A model generated the notes under the pieces. The model searched no databases. It saw only the letters and a list, made by a program, of their open reading frames with translations, and was not told the origin of the DNA. The translations under genes were made by a program, and so were the position numbers. This document shows, piece by piece, positions 17,385 through 26,791 of a stretch of 64,000 nt of DNA (positions are counted from its first letter, which is position 1; every line of letters starts with the position of its first letter). The DNA is from Promethearchaeota archaeon (GTDB taxonomy: Archaea; Asgardarchaeota; Lokiarchaeia; Sigyniarchaeales; SOKP01). Where the stretch lies: contig JAHPZJ010000015.1 in NCBI GenBank assembly GCA_019058245.1, positions 1-64,000 on the forward strand, read 5' to 3'.

Positions 17385-17481
17385 AAAAAATCATGCTTTA
17401 AATATTACTATTAAAATTATAAAATTTATAACTCCTTTTAAGACATTTCAAATGTCCAAGAATATTATTATATTTAATAAA

Positions 17482-20268
17482 TTAAAGTAATTCAAAATCA
17501 ATCCTAAAAGTAGTTATTACATGTGGATCCAATTTTATTTTAAGCTTATTATTTTTATAACTAATTAATTTTGCTTTAATATCATTTTTTGGCTTTTCCT
17601 CTAGTAAATTTACTATTTCAGCATTTTTAATAGAAAATTTTTTATAAAACACTATAACTGCTTTTTGAGTTAGGGAAGATATATTATATACTCTAATAAT
17701 TAGTGAATTTGTTTGTTCAGCTTTTTTTAATGCACTTAAAACCACACATTTATTATCAATTCCAAGAAATCTTAATGTAGATGGAAGATACGATTCAATA
17801 TCTTTCTGTTTTAGCTTAAAAAAATATGATAAAACCCCTGTTGGCTTTAATATAACTTTATCTGTAATTCTAAAAGGACTATGAGCCATTGTAGGAAAAA
17901 TTGGTCTAAGTGGATTATTAAATTCTTTTCCTTTAGTATGTATTTCTGAATCTAACCAGTTTGATTTTGATGAGGTAGTTATTGCTAATTCAAATGAATT
18001 TTTACCAAGACATTGCGCACCTGGAGTGTTAAAGCCAGGACCAGCATGAGACATTCTAGATGCACAATCATCTCGGGATAACCATTCAACACATCTCAAA
18101 AGAGTTATTGCAAAAGTTATTGTATTATCTTCATTTATTATTGCCTCATATTCTGGTAACCCTTTATTTAATACTGCAAAAGTTCTTGAATCATTACTTA
18201 CTGAAACAAAATCCTTTTGATGATTCATAGGTAAAGGTTTTTGAGCCCAATTTTCTGCATTTGGTAGCTTTACTTTTCTTGGAACCACATAAAACTGTCC
18301 ATCAGCGAACACTTCGTCCGCTTTTATCATTGTTGGAAATAAAACGCGAATTCTATGATCTTTACTATTATTTTCCAACTCAATCTTAAGATCAATACGT
18401 TTAATCCCTTTGTACAGTGAGATATACATAGTTATTTTGTTATCAACTAACCAATCTTCTCTATTGTATCGATCTTTTGTAAGGGAATAAGGAAGCTTCA
18501 AGTTTAGCCTTAATTTATATGTTTTCTGAGAAGGACCGTCTATATATACAGCTCTCTCAAATATAGCAGCATCTTCAGATGTAAAAACAAGATCTAATTG
18601 ATTATCTTTTGGACCTGAAAAATCATATTCATCACCCCAATCACCCAAATCTTCGAATTCACAAAAATTTTCATAAATAATTCCTGTCTCTTTATCAATA
18701 ACTTCAATAAAACCATCTGATTGTATATTAATTCGATAATATTCATTTTCTAAGAATTCTCTTGTAATTATAAAATCCATATTTTTAGTAATAGAATTTG
18801 TAATCGTATCTGCAGGAACGACATAATACGTTCTATAACCACATGCAGGAATATCTGCTAAGAAGGTAAATTCATGACTGATACTTTCCTTTTGAATATA
18901 TCTAGGTTGTTCATCAATATAATGATGCTGATTCTCAATTGCATTATCATTGGAGTCAATTATAGTTATATTATATGGAAATTTATCACCAGTACTTTTT
19001 TGAGCAATACAATTAAATTTAACTATATCTATTCTTTGCCATGGAAGTGGGTTATATACAATTAATACGTTAGAAGATGTATATTTAAGATTAAAATTTA
19101 TAAGCTCACTTAAATAAATAAAAGCATTATTAAAGAGTTCTCTTCCAATTTGTTCTGCCCAGTCAAACCGAACCTTCATCTCATCATGGACTTCATCAAT
19201 ACTACAACCACAAATACTATCATGGGGGGCATTTTTTTGAAGCCATTTTAGTCCTGTTAATATATATTCTCTGGGGTATGAGAATTTATTATATTTGTCA
19301 AGAATCCAAGTAATTGTAGATATTGGTTCGGAATACTTTTCGTATAAGTATTCTATCTTGGTATTTCTTTGTTTTATCCACATTCGTGCTGAAAAAACTC
19401 CTGAAAGTAAATGAGCAAATCTGCCTCCCCTGAGTTCGCCTTGGAATTGTTTTAATTTTGGATTAAATTCTAATACTTTTTTAGTATAATATTCAAAATC
19501 AGCTTGCTCAATATGAATATCTGGATTTGTTTCATTCCACTGTTTAATTATCTCTGGAATTTCTGGTAATGCCTCATGATGATCCGAACCATTATTAAGC
19601 AAAATAAAAGGAGTATTGATATAATTTTCAAATTTCTTTATTGCATTTTTAATAGCTCTATGAGCTTTTCTATATTCTCCTTGAGTTTTTTTTGGATTTA
19701 ATCCTTCTAATGACATATAACCAAATCGTAAAAAAATTGCTAATATAGATGCTGCATTTCCAGGAGCATTCCATAAAAATTCTATGTTAAGATTATTTTC
19801 TTCAAATTCATTACCAAATCCCCTCCAAAATAATAGAGAAGGAATTTCAAAACCTTTTATAATTTGAGGTAATTGAGCTATATGTCCAAAAGGATCTGGA
19901 ATATATCCTGCTTTCATTACTTTTCCAAATTTTCTGCCAATCTGATACCCTATCATTAGGTTTCTAATTAATGATTCACCACTAACTAAAAATTCATCAG
20001 GAAGTATATACATAGGGCCAATAGACAGTCTTCCTTGTATTATATATTCTCTGATTTCTTCTTCTTTCTCTGGTCTAACTTCCAAATAATCCTCAATGGG
20101 AATAACTTGCCCATCTAATGTAAAATTTCTATAGTTAGGGTCAGTTTCCAAGATATGTAACAATTTATCCATCATAATTACCAATCTGGCCCGAAACTCT
20201 TGAAAAGGTAGGTACCATTCCCTGTCCCAATGAGTTTCTGGAACAATTATTATACTATTAGCTTTCAT
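17482..20268 (-). CDS. Alpha-mannosidase, glycoside hydrolase family 38
   Basis: A 928-residue cytosolic-type GH38 enzyme without signal peptide. The N-terminal catalytic domain begins with THWDREWY, where His13 and Asp15 bind zinc, and has the nucleophile Asp125 in YIPDPFGH. The middle CGCSIDEVHDEM region supplies further family motifs, and the large beta-sandwich C-terminal half is present, so the protein looks complete. It would release mannose from oligosaccharides or turn over glycoprotein glycans; mannosylglycerate-type substrates are also possible. A phosphodiesterase gene lies upstream on the same strand, about 157 bases away. Confidence 0.93.
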   Translation of the reverse strand: MKANSIIIVPETHWDREWYLPFQEFRARLVIMMDKLLHILETDPNYRNFTLDGQVIPIEDYLEVRPEKEEEIREYIIQGRLSIGPMYILPDEFLVSGESLIRNLMIGYQIGRKFGKVMKAGYIPDPFGHIAQLPQIIKGFEIPSLLFWRGFGNEFEENNLNIEFLWNAPGNAASILAIFLRFGYMSLEGLNPKKTQGEYRKAHRAIKNAIKKFENYINTPFILLNNGSDHHEALPEIPEIIKQWNETNPDIHIEQADFEYYTKKVLEFNPKLKQFQGELRGGRFAHLLSGVFSARMWIKQRNTKIEYLYEKYSEPISTITWILDKYNKFSYPREYILTGLKWLQKNAPHDSICGCSIDEVHDEMKVRFDWAEQIGRELFNNAFIYLSELINFNLKYTSSNVLIVYNPLPWQRIDIVKFNCIAQKSTGDKFPYNITIIDSNDNAIENQHHYIDEQPRYIQKESISHEFTFLADIPACGYRTYYVVPADTITNSITKNMDFIITREFLENEYYRINIQSDGFIEVIDKETGIIYENFCEFEDLGDWGDEYDFSGPKDNQLDLVFTSEDAAIFERAVYIDGPSQKTYKLRLNLKLPYSLTKDRYNREDWLVDNKITMYISLYKGIKRIDLKIELENNSKDHRIRVLFPTMIKADEVFADGQFYVVPRKVKLPNAENWAQKPLPMNHQKDFVSVSNDSRTFAVLNKGLPEYEAIINEDNTITFAITLLRCVEWLSRDDCASRMSHAGPGFNTPGAQCLGKNSFELAITTSSKSNWLDSEIHTKGKEFNNPLRPIFPTMAHSPFRITDKVILKPTGVLSYFFKLKQKDIESYLPSTLRFLGIDNKCVVLSALKKAEQTNSLIIRVYNISSLTQKAVIVFYKKFSIKNAEIVNLLEEKPKNDIKAKLISYKNNKLKIKLDPHVITTFRIDFELL

Positions 20269-20425
20269 ACCTATTATACTCGAAAATTATTTGTTCTCCA
20301 ATCCATTCTATTTATTTTAACTCTAAATAAAAATTAATTTTCAAAAGAACTTGGATATAAATGTTTAATTGTTAATATCCAAAATATATAATCAAAAATA
20401 GACTTATATAAAAAATATTTCACCA

Positions 20426-21955
20426 TCATTTCAATATAGATCTTCCGATTACACTTAAATGCGGTTTAATTCCTAACAAATCTAAGAGAGTGGGGACCAT
20501 ATCTGTTGTTTTACAATATGCTAATTCCATTTGTGGAATTTCTAAAGAGCCACCAATAATGAAGGGAACAATCATTGACTCTCTAAGCCCGTTATCGTGA
20601 GAATATAGTGAATTGCCTTTAGTTATTCCATGTTCATAATTAAAATTGTATTCACCTAACGTAGAGACAATGATGTCACATGATCTAGGATTTTTAAAAT
20701 AGCGAGGGATTTGATCTATAATCATTGGAAATTCAATACTATGTGTAGCTTCTAACCATTCTTCTAAGCTATGAAATTTGTTATCTAAAATTTTTGCTGA
20801 ATTATCATTTTTACAATATCCGTAAGGATCCTTTTCATTGTAAATAATTCTGGTCTTTTGCTGTTTGCCAAAACCCTCATATTCAATTAGACCTTTGATT
20901 CTTTTTCCAAGTGTTTTTTCTTGATATTCAATGATAATTGTTCCCTTCTCAGGCTTATTATCATCCTTTCTGTAGTACATATGCTCAACTCCTGGAATTT
21001 CCCATAATGTATCTATAAGATTTAAATTTTGTATCCCACTTCCACTCACCTTGAAATGCTGTAGTTGTTGAAGTGAGGGATGACAATGCCAATTATCTCC
21101 TGGAAAATTAAAAAATCCAACTGATCCAAAATTACAATCAAATTCTCCTGTTCCTTTTTTAGGATTAAACGGTTTCAATCCTTTTTGTTGAAAAAAAGAT
21201 TCAAGATCAAAATGCTTTTTTGCTTTAAAATTACCATGATCTGAAATTATACCAATCGCTGTAGAATCATAATATCCCGTATTTTTTAATATATCCATTA
21301 ATGAACCAAGAAATTTATCACAATCAACTAGTAGTTTGATATACTCGGGATTATCAAATCCTTTTTCATGTACAATATTATCTGTTTGGAAAACGTACCC
21401 TACAGTTATTAGAGGGATTTCATTATTTGGAAAGAACTTCTTTGGTTGTTCAAATGCATCTGATATATTCCTAAAGATGCCTTCTATATCAAATACACTT
21501 TTTCCAGCCACAAAATAAGCTCCACGATATAAAAAACAACTAGAACTTAAATTATTTTGTTGAGGTGCTTGTTCAAAAATAGTCTTCACATTTTTTCCAA
21601 TATCTTTATTAATTTTTAGTAATTGAGACCTATCACCATAATTACGAATAAAAGGTGGTTTTTTACTCTCTGATGGGGGATCATTCCTGTTTATCCAATG
21701 ATACAACGGAACAGCGCTTCCTTCTTTAGGAAAATATCCTGAATATGCACCAGTAACTATATTACCATAGCAAGGAAAAGTAATAGAAGGATAGGATGTA
21801 ATACAATTTGAACATTTTACTCCATTATTAGCTATTTGAGCTATATTTGGCAACTTATCTTTACTTATCAAATCAAATAAATGTTCAGCACGAACATCAT
21901 CTAGAATAATTAAAATAATTTGATTAACTTTGGATTTTCTTACCATTATAATCAA
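20426..21955 (-). CDS. Alkaline-phosphatase superfamily phosphodiesterase
   Basis: A 509-residue enzyme of the type I phosphodiesterase/nucleotide pyrophosphatase branch. The N-terminus reads IILIILDDVRAE with the metal-binding aspartates 19-20, followed by the nucleophile block PSITFPCYGNIVTG (threonine near 59). A later IGIISDHGNFKAKKHFD provides the second metal set and a C-terminal SHDNGLRESMIVPFIIGG resembles the final histidine region. No signal peptide is seen. Substrate unknown; it shares strand and neighbourhood with the alpha-mannosidase, so a glycan phosphate or nucleotide-sugar substrate is possible. Confidence 0.85.
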   Translation of the reverse strand: MIIMVRKSKVNQIILIILDDVRAEHLFDLISKDKLPNIAQIANNGVKCSNCITSYPSITFPCYGNIVTGAYSGYFPKEGSAVPLYHWINRNDPPSESKKPPFIRNYGDRSQLLKINKDIGKNVKTIFEQAPQQNNLSSSCFLYRGAYFVAGKSVFDIEGIFRNISDAFEQPKKFFPNNEIPLITVGYVFQTDNIVHEKGFDNPEYIKLLVDCDKFLGSLMDILKNTGYYDSTAIGIISDHGNFKAKKHFDLESFFQQKGLKPFNPKKGTGEFDCNFGSVGFFNFPGDNWHCHPSLQQLQHFKVSGSGIQNLNLIDTLWEIPGVEHMYYRKDDNKPEKGTIIIEYQEKTLGKRIKGLIEYEGFGKQQKTRIIYNEKDPYGYCKNDNSAKILDNKFHSLEEWLEATHSIEFPMIIDQIPRYFKNPRSCDIIVSTLGEYNFNYEHGITKGNSLYSHDNGLRESMIVPFIIGGSLEIPQMELAYCKTTDMVPTLLDLLGIKPHLSVIGRSILK

Positions 21956-22086
21956 AAAAATCTGATTGAATATTTTAAATTTTGATAATTTAGATAAAAT
22001 ATTAAAAATCAGAGGTTATATTTGAAATTTAAATTTTTCCTTTTTGAAGATAAAATTTTTGTTTAATTAAATATTTAAAAGATTTA

Positions 22087-23187
22087 ATGAGTGAATCTGT
22101 TGAACATAATTTTCTTGTAGGAATTTTTGGGGAAAATTTAGATAATAATAAACTTGTAGGACAAGCATTAGGGGCTCCCGGTACTTCATCAGACATTCAA
22201 TTTTATAATCGGCTTGATGCTGAATTAAATCAAGTATTTTGTGCATTAACTCCATTGAAATATCCTGATAAAATTAAGCCTTTTTTGCAAACATTAGTTT
22301 TAACTAATATACATGTATTAAATGTTGATCTTAACATTGACTTAAACTCTATTATAGGAGAAATAATAGTAGGAATAGACTTATTCCACAAATTATTTGA
22401 TACTAGAGTTTTAATAGTTATTTCTGGAATTACTTCAAATAATGAATGGAAATTGTCAGATTTTAGGATTAAAATTAAAAATATTCTTGATACAACAAGT
22501 TTAAAAGATACAGAAATTTTCAATTTAAGAATTAAAGAAGATTATAATAATCTAAAAAAAAAAATTGTTGAAATCGGATTAGCAAGTCAAAAATCAAATA
22601 ACGATATAAATGTAATCACCAAAATATTAATAGATCATGCATTCTCTGTAAAAGGTATTGGTACAGTTATTTTAGGAATTATCAAGGAAGGTAGAGTTGA
22701 TACAGGTCAAATGTTAGAATTAATAGGATATAGTGGCTCTAATAAAAAAGTGATTATTCGAAGTATTCAGAAACATGATAGAGATTTTAAAACTGCTATA
22801 AAGGGGGATCGTGTTGGACTTGCATTAAAAGGAAATATTTCGGCAAATGAAGTTAGTAGAGATAATATATTAACTAATCAAGGAATATATAAGTCGGAAA
22901 TTTCTATTAAAGCAAAGGTTTTTATCAATCAATTTTTTAAACCTAAAAATAATACAATTAAACCTGGAGATGGTATTCAATATAGTGTTATGGTAGATTT
23001 AAGGACTACGCCATGTAAATTTATTGCTGGAGAAGAAATATCTCCTGGAAATAGTGGAATAGTAAATCTAAACTTTTTAAAACCTCTTTATCATAATGGT
23101 TCTGGATTAAAAGGTATTATTGCAGATTTCTCTCGTTTTGATAATAAATTAAGAATAATTGGATATTTTATTCAAATTTTGGACTAA
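22087..23187 (+). CDS. EF-Tu/SelB-like protein with degenerate GTPase domain
   Basis: The 366-residue protein follows the layout of translational GTPases. Residues around 195-270 (FSVKGIGTVILGIIKEGRVDTGQMLELIG, then KAIKGDRVGLALKG-like sequence) match EF-Tu domain 2, and the rest resembles domain 3. The N-terminal region begins LVGIFGENLDNNKLVGQALG, where a P-loop would be, but there is no GxxxxGKS/T, no DxxG and no NKxD. It is therefore probably unable to hydrolyse GTP. Archaea are known to carry SelB-related paralogs, but I cannot name an ortholog. It stands alone between divergent neighbours. Confidence 0.7.
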   Translation: MSESVEHNFLVGIFGENLDNNKLVGQALGAPGTSSDIQFYNRLDAELNQVFCALTPLKYPDKIKPFLQTLVLTNIHVLNVDLNIDLNSIIGEIIVGIDLFHKLFDTRVLIVISGITSNNEWKLSDFRIKIKNILDTTSLKDTEIFNLRIKEDYNNLKKKIVEIGLASQKSNNDINVITKILIDHAFSVKGIGTVILGIIKEGRVDTGQMLELIGYSGSNKKVIIRSIQKHDRDFKTAIKGDRVGLALKGNISANEVSRDNILTNQGIYKSEISIKAKVFINQFFKPKNNTIKPGDGIQYSVMVDLRTTPCKFIAGEEISPGNSGIVNLNFLKPLYHNGSGLKGIIADFSRFDNKLRIIGYFIQILD

Positions 23188-23291
23188 AAATTTAAATTTC
23201 CTTATTCGCCAAACTATATATTATCATATTGAATTTGAAATTTAAATTATTAAAAATTAAAACAAATAATAGATTAAATTAAAAAGTAATA

Positions 23292-24359
23292 ATGGAAACA
23301 GAGCACAAGGTTTATTTCAAAAATTCAACTGATATGGGAGAGATTGAGGCAAATTCTATTGATTTAATAATAACTTCTCCACCTTATCCTATGATTGAAA
23401 TGTGGGATCAATTATTTTCTTCTTTAAACAAAGAGATTAAGCAAACGCTCCAAGAGGAAAATTCTAAACAAGCATTTAATTTGATGCACCAAGAATTAAG
23501 AAAAGTATGGAGAGAAGTTGTCCGTGTATTAAAACCTGGAGGAATTGTTTGTATAAATATTGGGGATGCCACTAGAAAAATTGGAGAATGTTTCCAACTA
23601 TTTCCTAATCATATTAAAGTTTCTAGCTATTTTCATGAAAATGATTTTGTAGAATTACCATGTATATTATGGAGAAAACCAACAAATAGTCCTAATAAAT
23701 TCTTAGGTTCAGGAATGATACCACCGAATGCGTATGTTTCACTTGAGCATGAATATATTTTAATTTTTAGAAAAGGAATTGAAAAACGAAAATTTACTCC
23801 AAAATCAGAAAAAAGATATAACAGCGCTTTTTTCTGGGAGGAACGGAATAAATGGTTTTCTGATATTTGGCAGGATATTAAAGGAACGTCTCAAATTATA
23901 AATAAAACAAATTATAATCAAAATCAAATAAGGGAACGATCTGGAGCCTATCCATTAGAACTAGCCTATCGTTTAATAAATATGTTTTCTTTATATGAAG
24001 ATTTGATTTTAGATCCATTCTGGGGAACTGGTACAACGTCATTAGCCTCTATGATTACAGCTCGAAATTCAATTGGATATGAAATTAACCCTGAATTCAT
24101 GGAAATATTTAAGAAAAATTTGAAGAATATTATACAATTAAATGATGAGTTTAACAAAGATAGACTTAATCAGCATGTTAGCAATATGAAAAATTATAAA
24201 AAACTTAATAAAGAGATTAAATATAGATCTGTGTATTATAAATTTCCTGTAATCACAAATCAAGAACGTAAGATTTTACTGTATAAAATTACAAAATGTA
24301 GAGCTGTAAAAAATAAATTTATTCTAAACCATCAAATATATGATTTTAATATTAAATAA
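23292..24359 (+). CDS. DNA methyltransferase, beta-class (N4-cytosine or N6-adenine)
   Basis: A 355-residue methyltransferase with permuted motif order: the catalytic motif IV TSPPYP comes first (near residue 28-33), followed by the target-recognition part and then the AdoMet-binding motif DPFWGTGTTSLAS (near 241). SPPY favours N4-cytosine methylation. No restriction endonuclease is recognisable on either side, so it may be solitary. The C-terminal 80 residues are lysine-rich. It starts about 100 bases after the EF-Tu-like gene. Confidence 0.85.
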   Translation: METEHKVYFKNSTDMGEIEANSIDLIITSPPYPMIEMWDQLFSSLNKEIKQTLQEENSKQAFNLMHQELRKVWREVVRVLKPGGIVCINIGDATRKIGECFQLFPNHIKVSSYFHENDFVELPCILWRKPTNSPNKFLGSGMIPPNAYVSLEHEYILIFRKGIEKRKFTPKSEKRYNSAFFWEERNKWFSDIWQDIKGTSQIINKTNYNQNQIRERSGAYPLELAYRLINMFSLYEDLILDPFWGTGTTSLASMITARNSIGYEINPEFMEIFKKNLKNIIQLNDEFNKDRLNQHVSNMKNYKKLNKEIKYRSVYYKFPVITNQERKILLYKITKCRAVKNKFILNHQIYDFNIK

Positions 24360-24449
24360 TATTTTTATAAATCCAAACTCGAGCAGAGTTTTCATCAAAT
24401 AACTTTCCTCTAACGGGTTTTTTATTTGAATCCTTATTTTGGATTTATA

Positions 24450-25310
24450 TTAATTACAATCTTCGGCTTGCTGGAGATTTATTTTTCTAAATGCTTCTTC
24501 CTGAGTATTCCGTGGTGTTGATTTCACAGATCGATTTACTTGATGTAAATGTTTCATTGCATTATTTTTTCCTTCTTTGATATTTTCAATGAATTCTTCC
24601 TTACTAAATCCCCCAGATATAACTAAAGCTGTCTGAAAAGTATGATTAGGTTCTAATGTCATAAATTCTATTTGTAAAGCTGATAGAATTTCTCCTGGTC
24701 CTTTATACAAAGTATTTGAAAGATTCATATGATCTCGATCAATTTTAAAATCTTTTGTTAAACATGATTCGTAGTTAGTTGATTTTGATATTGGTGAGAA
24801 TCCTCCGTATAATCCCGTATTATCATATTGATAAATAATGTCATTTTCTTGATCATATCCAGATAGATCATTATCGTAACCCGCAAGTCCATTTAAGTCA
24901 AAATCAAAGACAAAATACATCGAAAAATCTTTTAGGGCAAAATTCGAAATATTTTTGATTGTGAAAAACGTATTAATATAAGATATGTGAGGAGGATTAA
25001 AGATATCTTTATAAACTCTGATGAATTCCTTCTTTTCTAATGGCTTCAGTTGTAAATTTTGTTCTCGAGATATTTTTTTAAGATATTCCGTGATATTAAA
25101 GTCTAAAGTAATTCTACTTATTGAAGTTCCTTTGCGAGTATTTACCATATTGTATATAGGTGTGGGTTCTATGTTTTTGAGAACGACGGGGATATTACCA
25201 ATCTCCTTTCCCTCCAATGTAAAGCTAAACCAAGGACCAGTTAATTCTTGTTCACTAAGATATATAAGATATTTTCCCTTATATGTGAGTTCTTTAATTG
25301 AAAATCCCAT
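24450..25310 (-). CDS. Uncharacterised protein, N-terminus uncertain
   Basis: 286 residues with no family I recognise. The composition is rich in beta-strand-like segments and aromatic residues (for example FALKDFSMYFVFDFDLNGLAGYDNDLSGYD), suggesting a soluble beta-sandwich. No signal peptide or membrane helix is seen. The frame also reads plausibly upstream of the ATG (KVSWHDIMST, then NAAGYVMGFS), but a TGA at 25329-25331 interrupts it, and an AGGAGG ribosome-site sequence lies at 25381-25386. The gene may therefore be an N-terminally damaged version of a longer one. Confidence 0.6.
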   Translation of the reverse strand: MGFSIKELTYKGKYLIYLSEQELTGPWFSFTLEGKEIGNIPVVLKNIEPTPIYNMVNTRKGTSISRITLDFNITEYLKKISREQNLQLKPLEKKEFIRVYKDIFNPPHISYINTFFTIKNISNFALKDFSMYFVFDFDLNGLAGYDNDLSGYDQENDIIYQYDNTGLYGGFSPISKSTNYESCLTKDFKIDRDHMNLSNTLYKGPGEILSALQIEFMTLEPNHTFQTALVISGGFSKEEFIENIKEGKNNAMKHLHQVNRSVKSTPRNTQEEAFRKINLQQAEDCN

Positions 25311-25476
25311 AACATATCCAGCAGCGTTTCAAGTTGACATAATATCATGCCAACTAACCTTTAGAACTATTCTTTCATAACCTCCTTTAATTAATTTTGA
25401 ATTTTATATTCTATCTATTTTAATTTATCAATTATTTAAAAAATTAGGAATCATAAAAACATTTGTGATAAAAAAC

Positions 25477-26463
25477 CTAAAGATCTTCAATAACTCTATA
25501 AGCAATGTATAGAAAAGCATCGTTTACATTTTCGCCAGTGAGAGCAGATGTAACAAGATAATGAAATCTGAATTGCTTAGCAACTTCTTCTATTTGTTCT
25601 TCAGTTATTACAATGTTATCTACTAAATCAGATTTATTTCCAACTATTACAATAGGAATATTTCTTTTTATGGATTTCTTAATATCATTATACCATCTTT
25701 CTATACTATTCAAAGCATCTGATCGAGTTCTATCCAGTACAATGAAAGCAGCATTAGCACCATTATAGAAATTTGCTCTATAAGGTGCCATCTGTTGAAC
25801 TTGACCTCCAATATCCCAAATTATAAAATTGAATTTAGTTTTTTCACTAAGGTTCACTGTTTTTTTACTGATTTGGACGCCTATGGTAGAAATATAATCT
25901 TGGTCAAACTTATTTTCTACATAACGTCTAATTAATGATGTTTTACCTACTTGATTCTCTCCACATAATATTAATTTATTTGAATATTCTTCCGCTATAT
26001 TAGGAAGTTGTCCACCGCGTGTTTTTGCCAATGCCTTAATAATTTCGGGAATTTTTGGAGAAACCTCCTCATTTGTTGAAAGTACTAATTCTATTTTTGA
26101 TGCGACATGTTCAGAATATACCTTTAATTCAATATCAGTGGTTGTTTGTTCTGCTACTGTGGTTAAAATTGAATTTGGACCCATTGAACTAAACACAAAT
26201 TTTTTATCTCCTGTTGAAGTAATATTAAAAAAGCTGTCCGAATTTCCAAATTCTGATTTAATTCTATCAATAATATATGAATCAAGCATAGCTGAAAGAG
26301 CACCAATAATTTCATCAGATTCATCTGACTTTTCTTGTTTCGATTTTGAAGCTATAATAAAACCATTTCGATCGCAAATCGCACAAGCTAAAATTCCTTC
26401 AATTTCTTTGAAATAATGTTCCAATATCTCTTTCAGTAAGCTAGAACTTGGAAGCCGTTCCAT
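25477..26463 (-). CDS. Roadblock/LC7 domain fused to a Ras-like small GTPase
   Basis: A 328-residue two-domain protein. Residues 8-130 form a Roadblock/LC7 domain (EGILACAICDRNGFIIASK). Residues 162-328 form a complete small GTPase: P-loop GENQVGKT (168-175), switch threonine near 193 (ISTIG), DIGGQ (217-221), NKSD (276-279) and TSALTG near 309. In most systems Roadblock proteins are separate regulators of small GTPases, so here regulator and switch are covalently joined. No C-terminal prenylation cysteine is present. Such expanded GTPases are a hallmark of Asgard archaea. It is divergent from a small ORF. Confidence 0.93.
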   Translation of the reverse strand: MERLPSSSLLKEILEHYFKEIEGILACAICDRNGFIIASKSKQEKSDESDEIIGALSAMLDSYIIDRIKSEFGNSDSFFNITSTGDKKFVFSSMGPNSILTTVAEQTTTDIELKVYSEHVASKIELVLSTNEEVSPKIPEIIKALAKTRGGQLPNIAEEYSNKLILCGENQVGKTSLIRRYVENKFDQDYISTIGVQISKKTVNLSEKTKFNFIIWDIGGQVQQMAPYRANFYNGANAAFIVLDRTRSDALNSIERWYNDIKKSIKRNIPIVIVGNKSDLVDNIVITEEQIEEVAKQFRFHYLVTSALTGENVNDAFLYIAYRVIEDL

Positions 26464-26609
26464 TAGTATTCAATCCTCAACTTTAATATATTAAGAATAT
26501 AAGATCTCTAAATAATAAATATATGTATTTAGATAATATTATAATCATATTTCTGGAGATATCACCATAGCATACTATTTTTTATTTGAAATTTAAGATA
26601 TTTTTAAAT

Positions 26610-26777
26610 ATGATAGAAAATGTATCTAAAGATTCAGAAATTGTGAAATATGAAGAAAGTATTGCTGAAATCTTAGACCGAGCTGTTAATCTATTTAGAA
26701 GAACAAATCTCACCGAATTGGCAGATAAATGGGATCGAATCTTAAAGACATATAATTCGAAAAGGAGAATTCAATAA
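26610..26777 (+). CDS. Small protein of 55 residues
   Basis: Starts MIENVSKDSEIVKYEESIAEI and reads as two amphipathic helices with many charged residues; no known family. The frame is open from a TTG at 26586, but the ATG at 26610 is preferred. It is divergent from the Roadblock-GTPase gene, with about 146 bases between them, and convergent with the methyltransferase downstream. It might be a small partner of the GTPase, but only position suggests it. Confidence 0.5.
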   Translation: MIENVSKDSEIVKYEESIAEILDRAVNLFRRTNLTELADKWDRILKTYNSKRRIQ

Positions 26778-26791
26778 ATTTTTATTCGATC

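Noticed and set aside
22067..22523. Reverse-strand ORFs within the EF-Tu-like gene
   Set aside because: They lie wholly in antisense to a gene with recognisable domains, and show low-complexity translations typical of AT-rich shadows.
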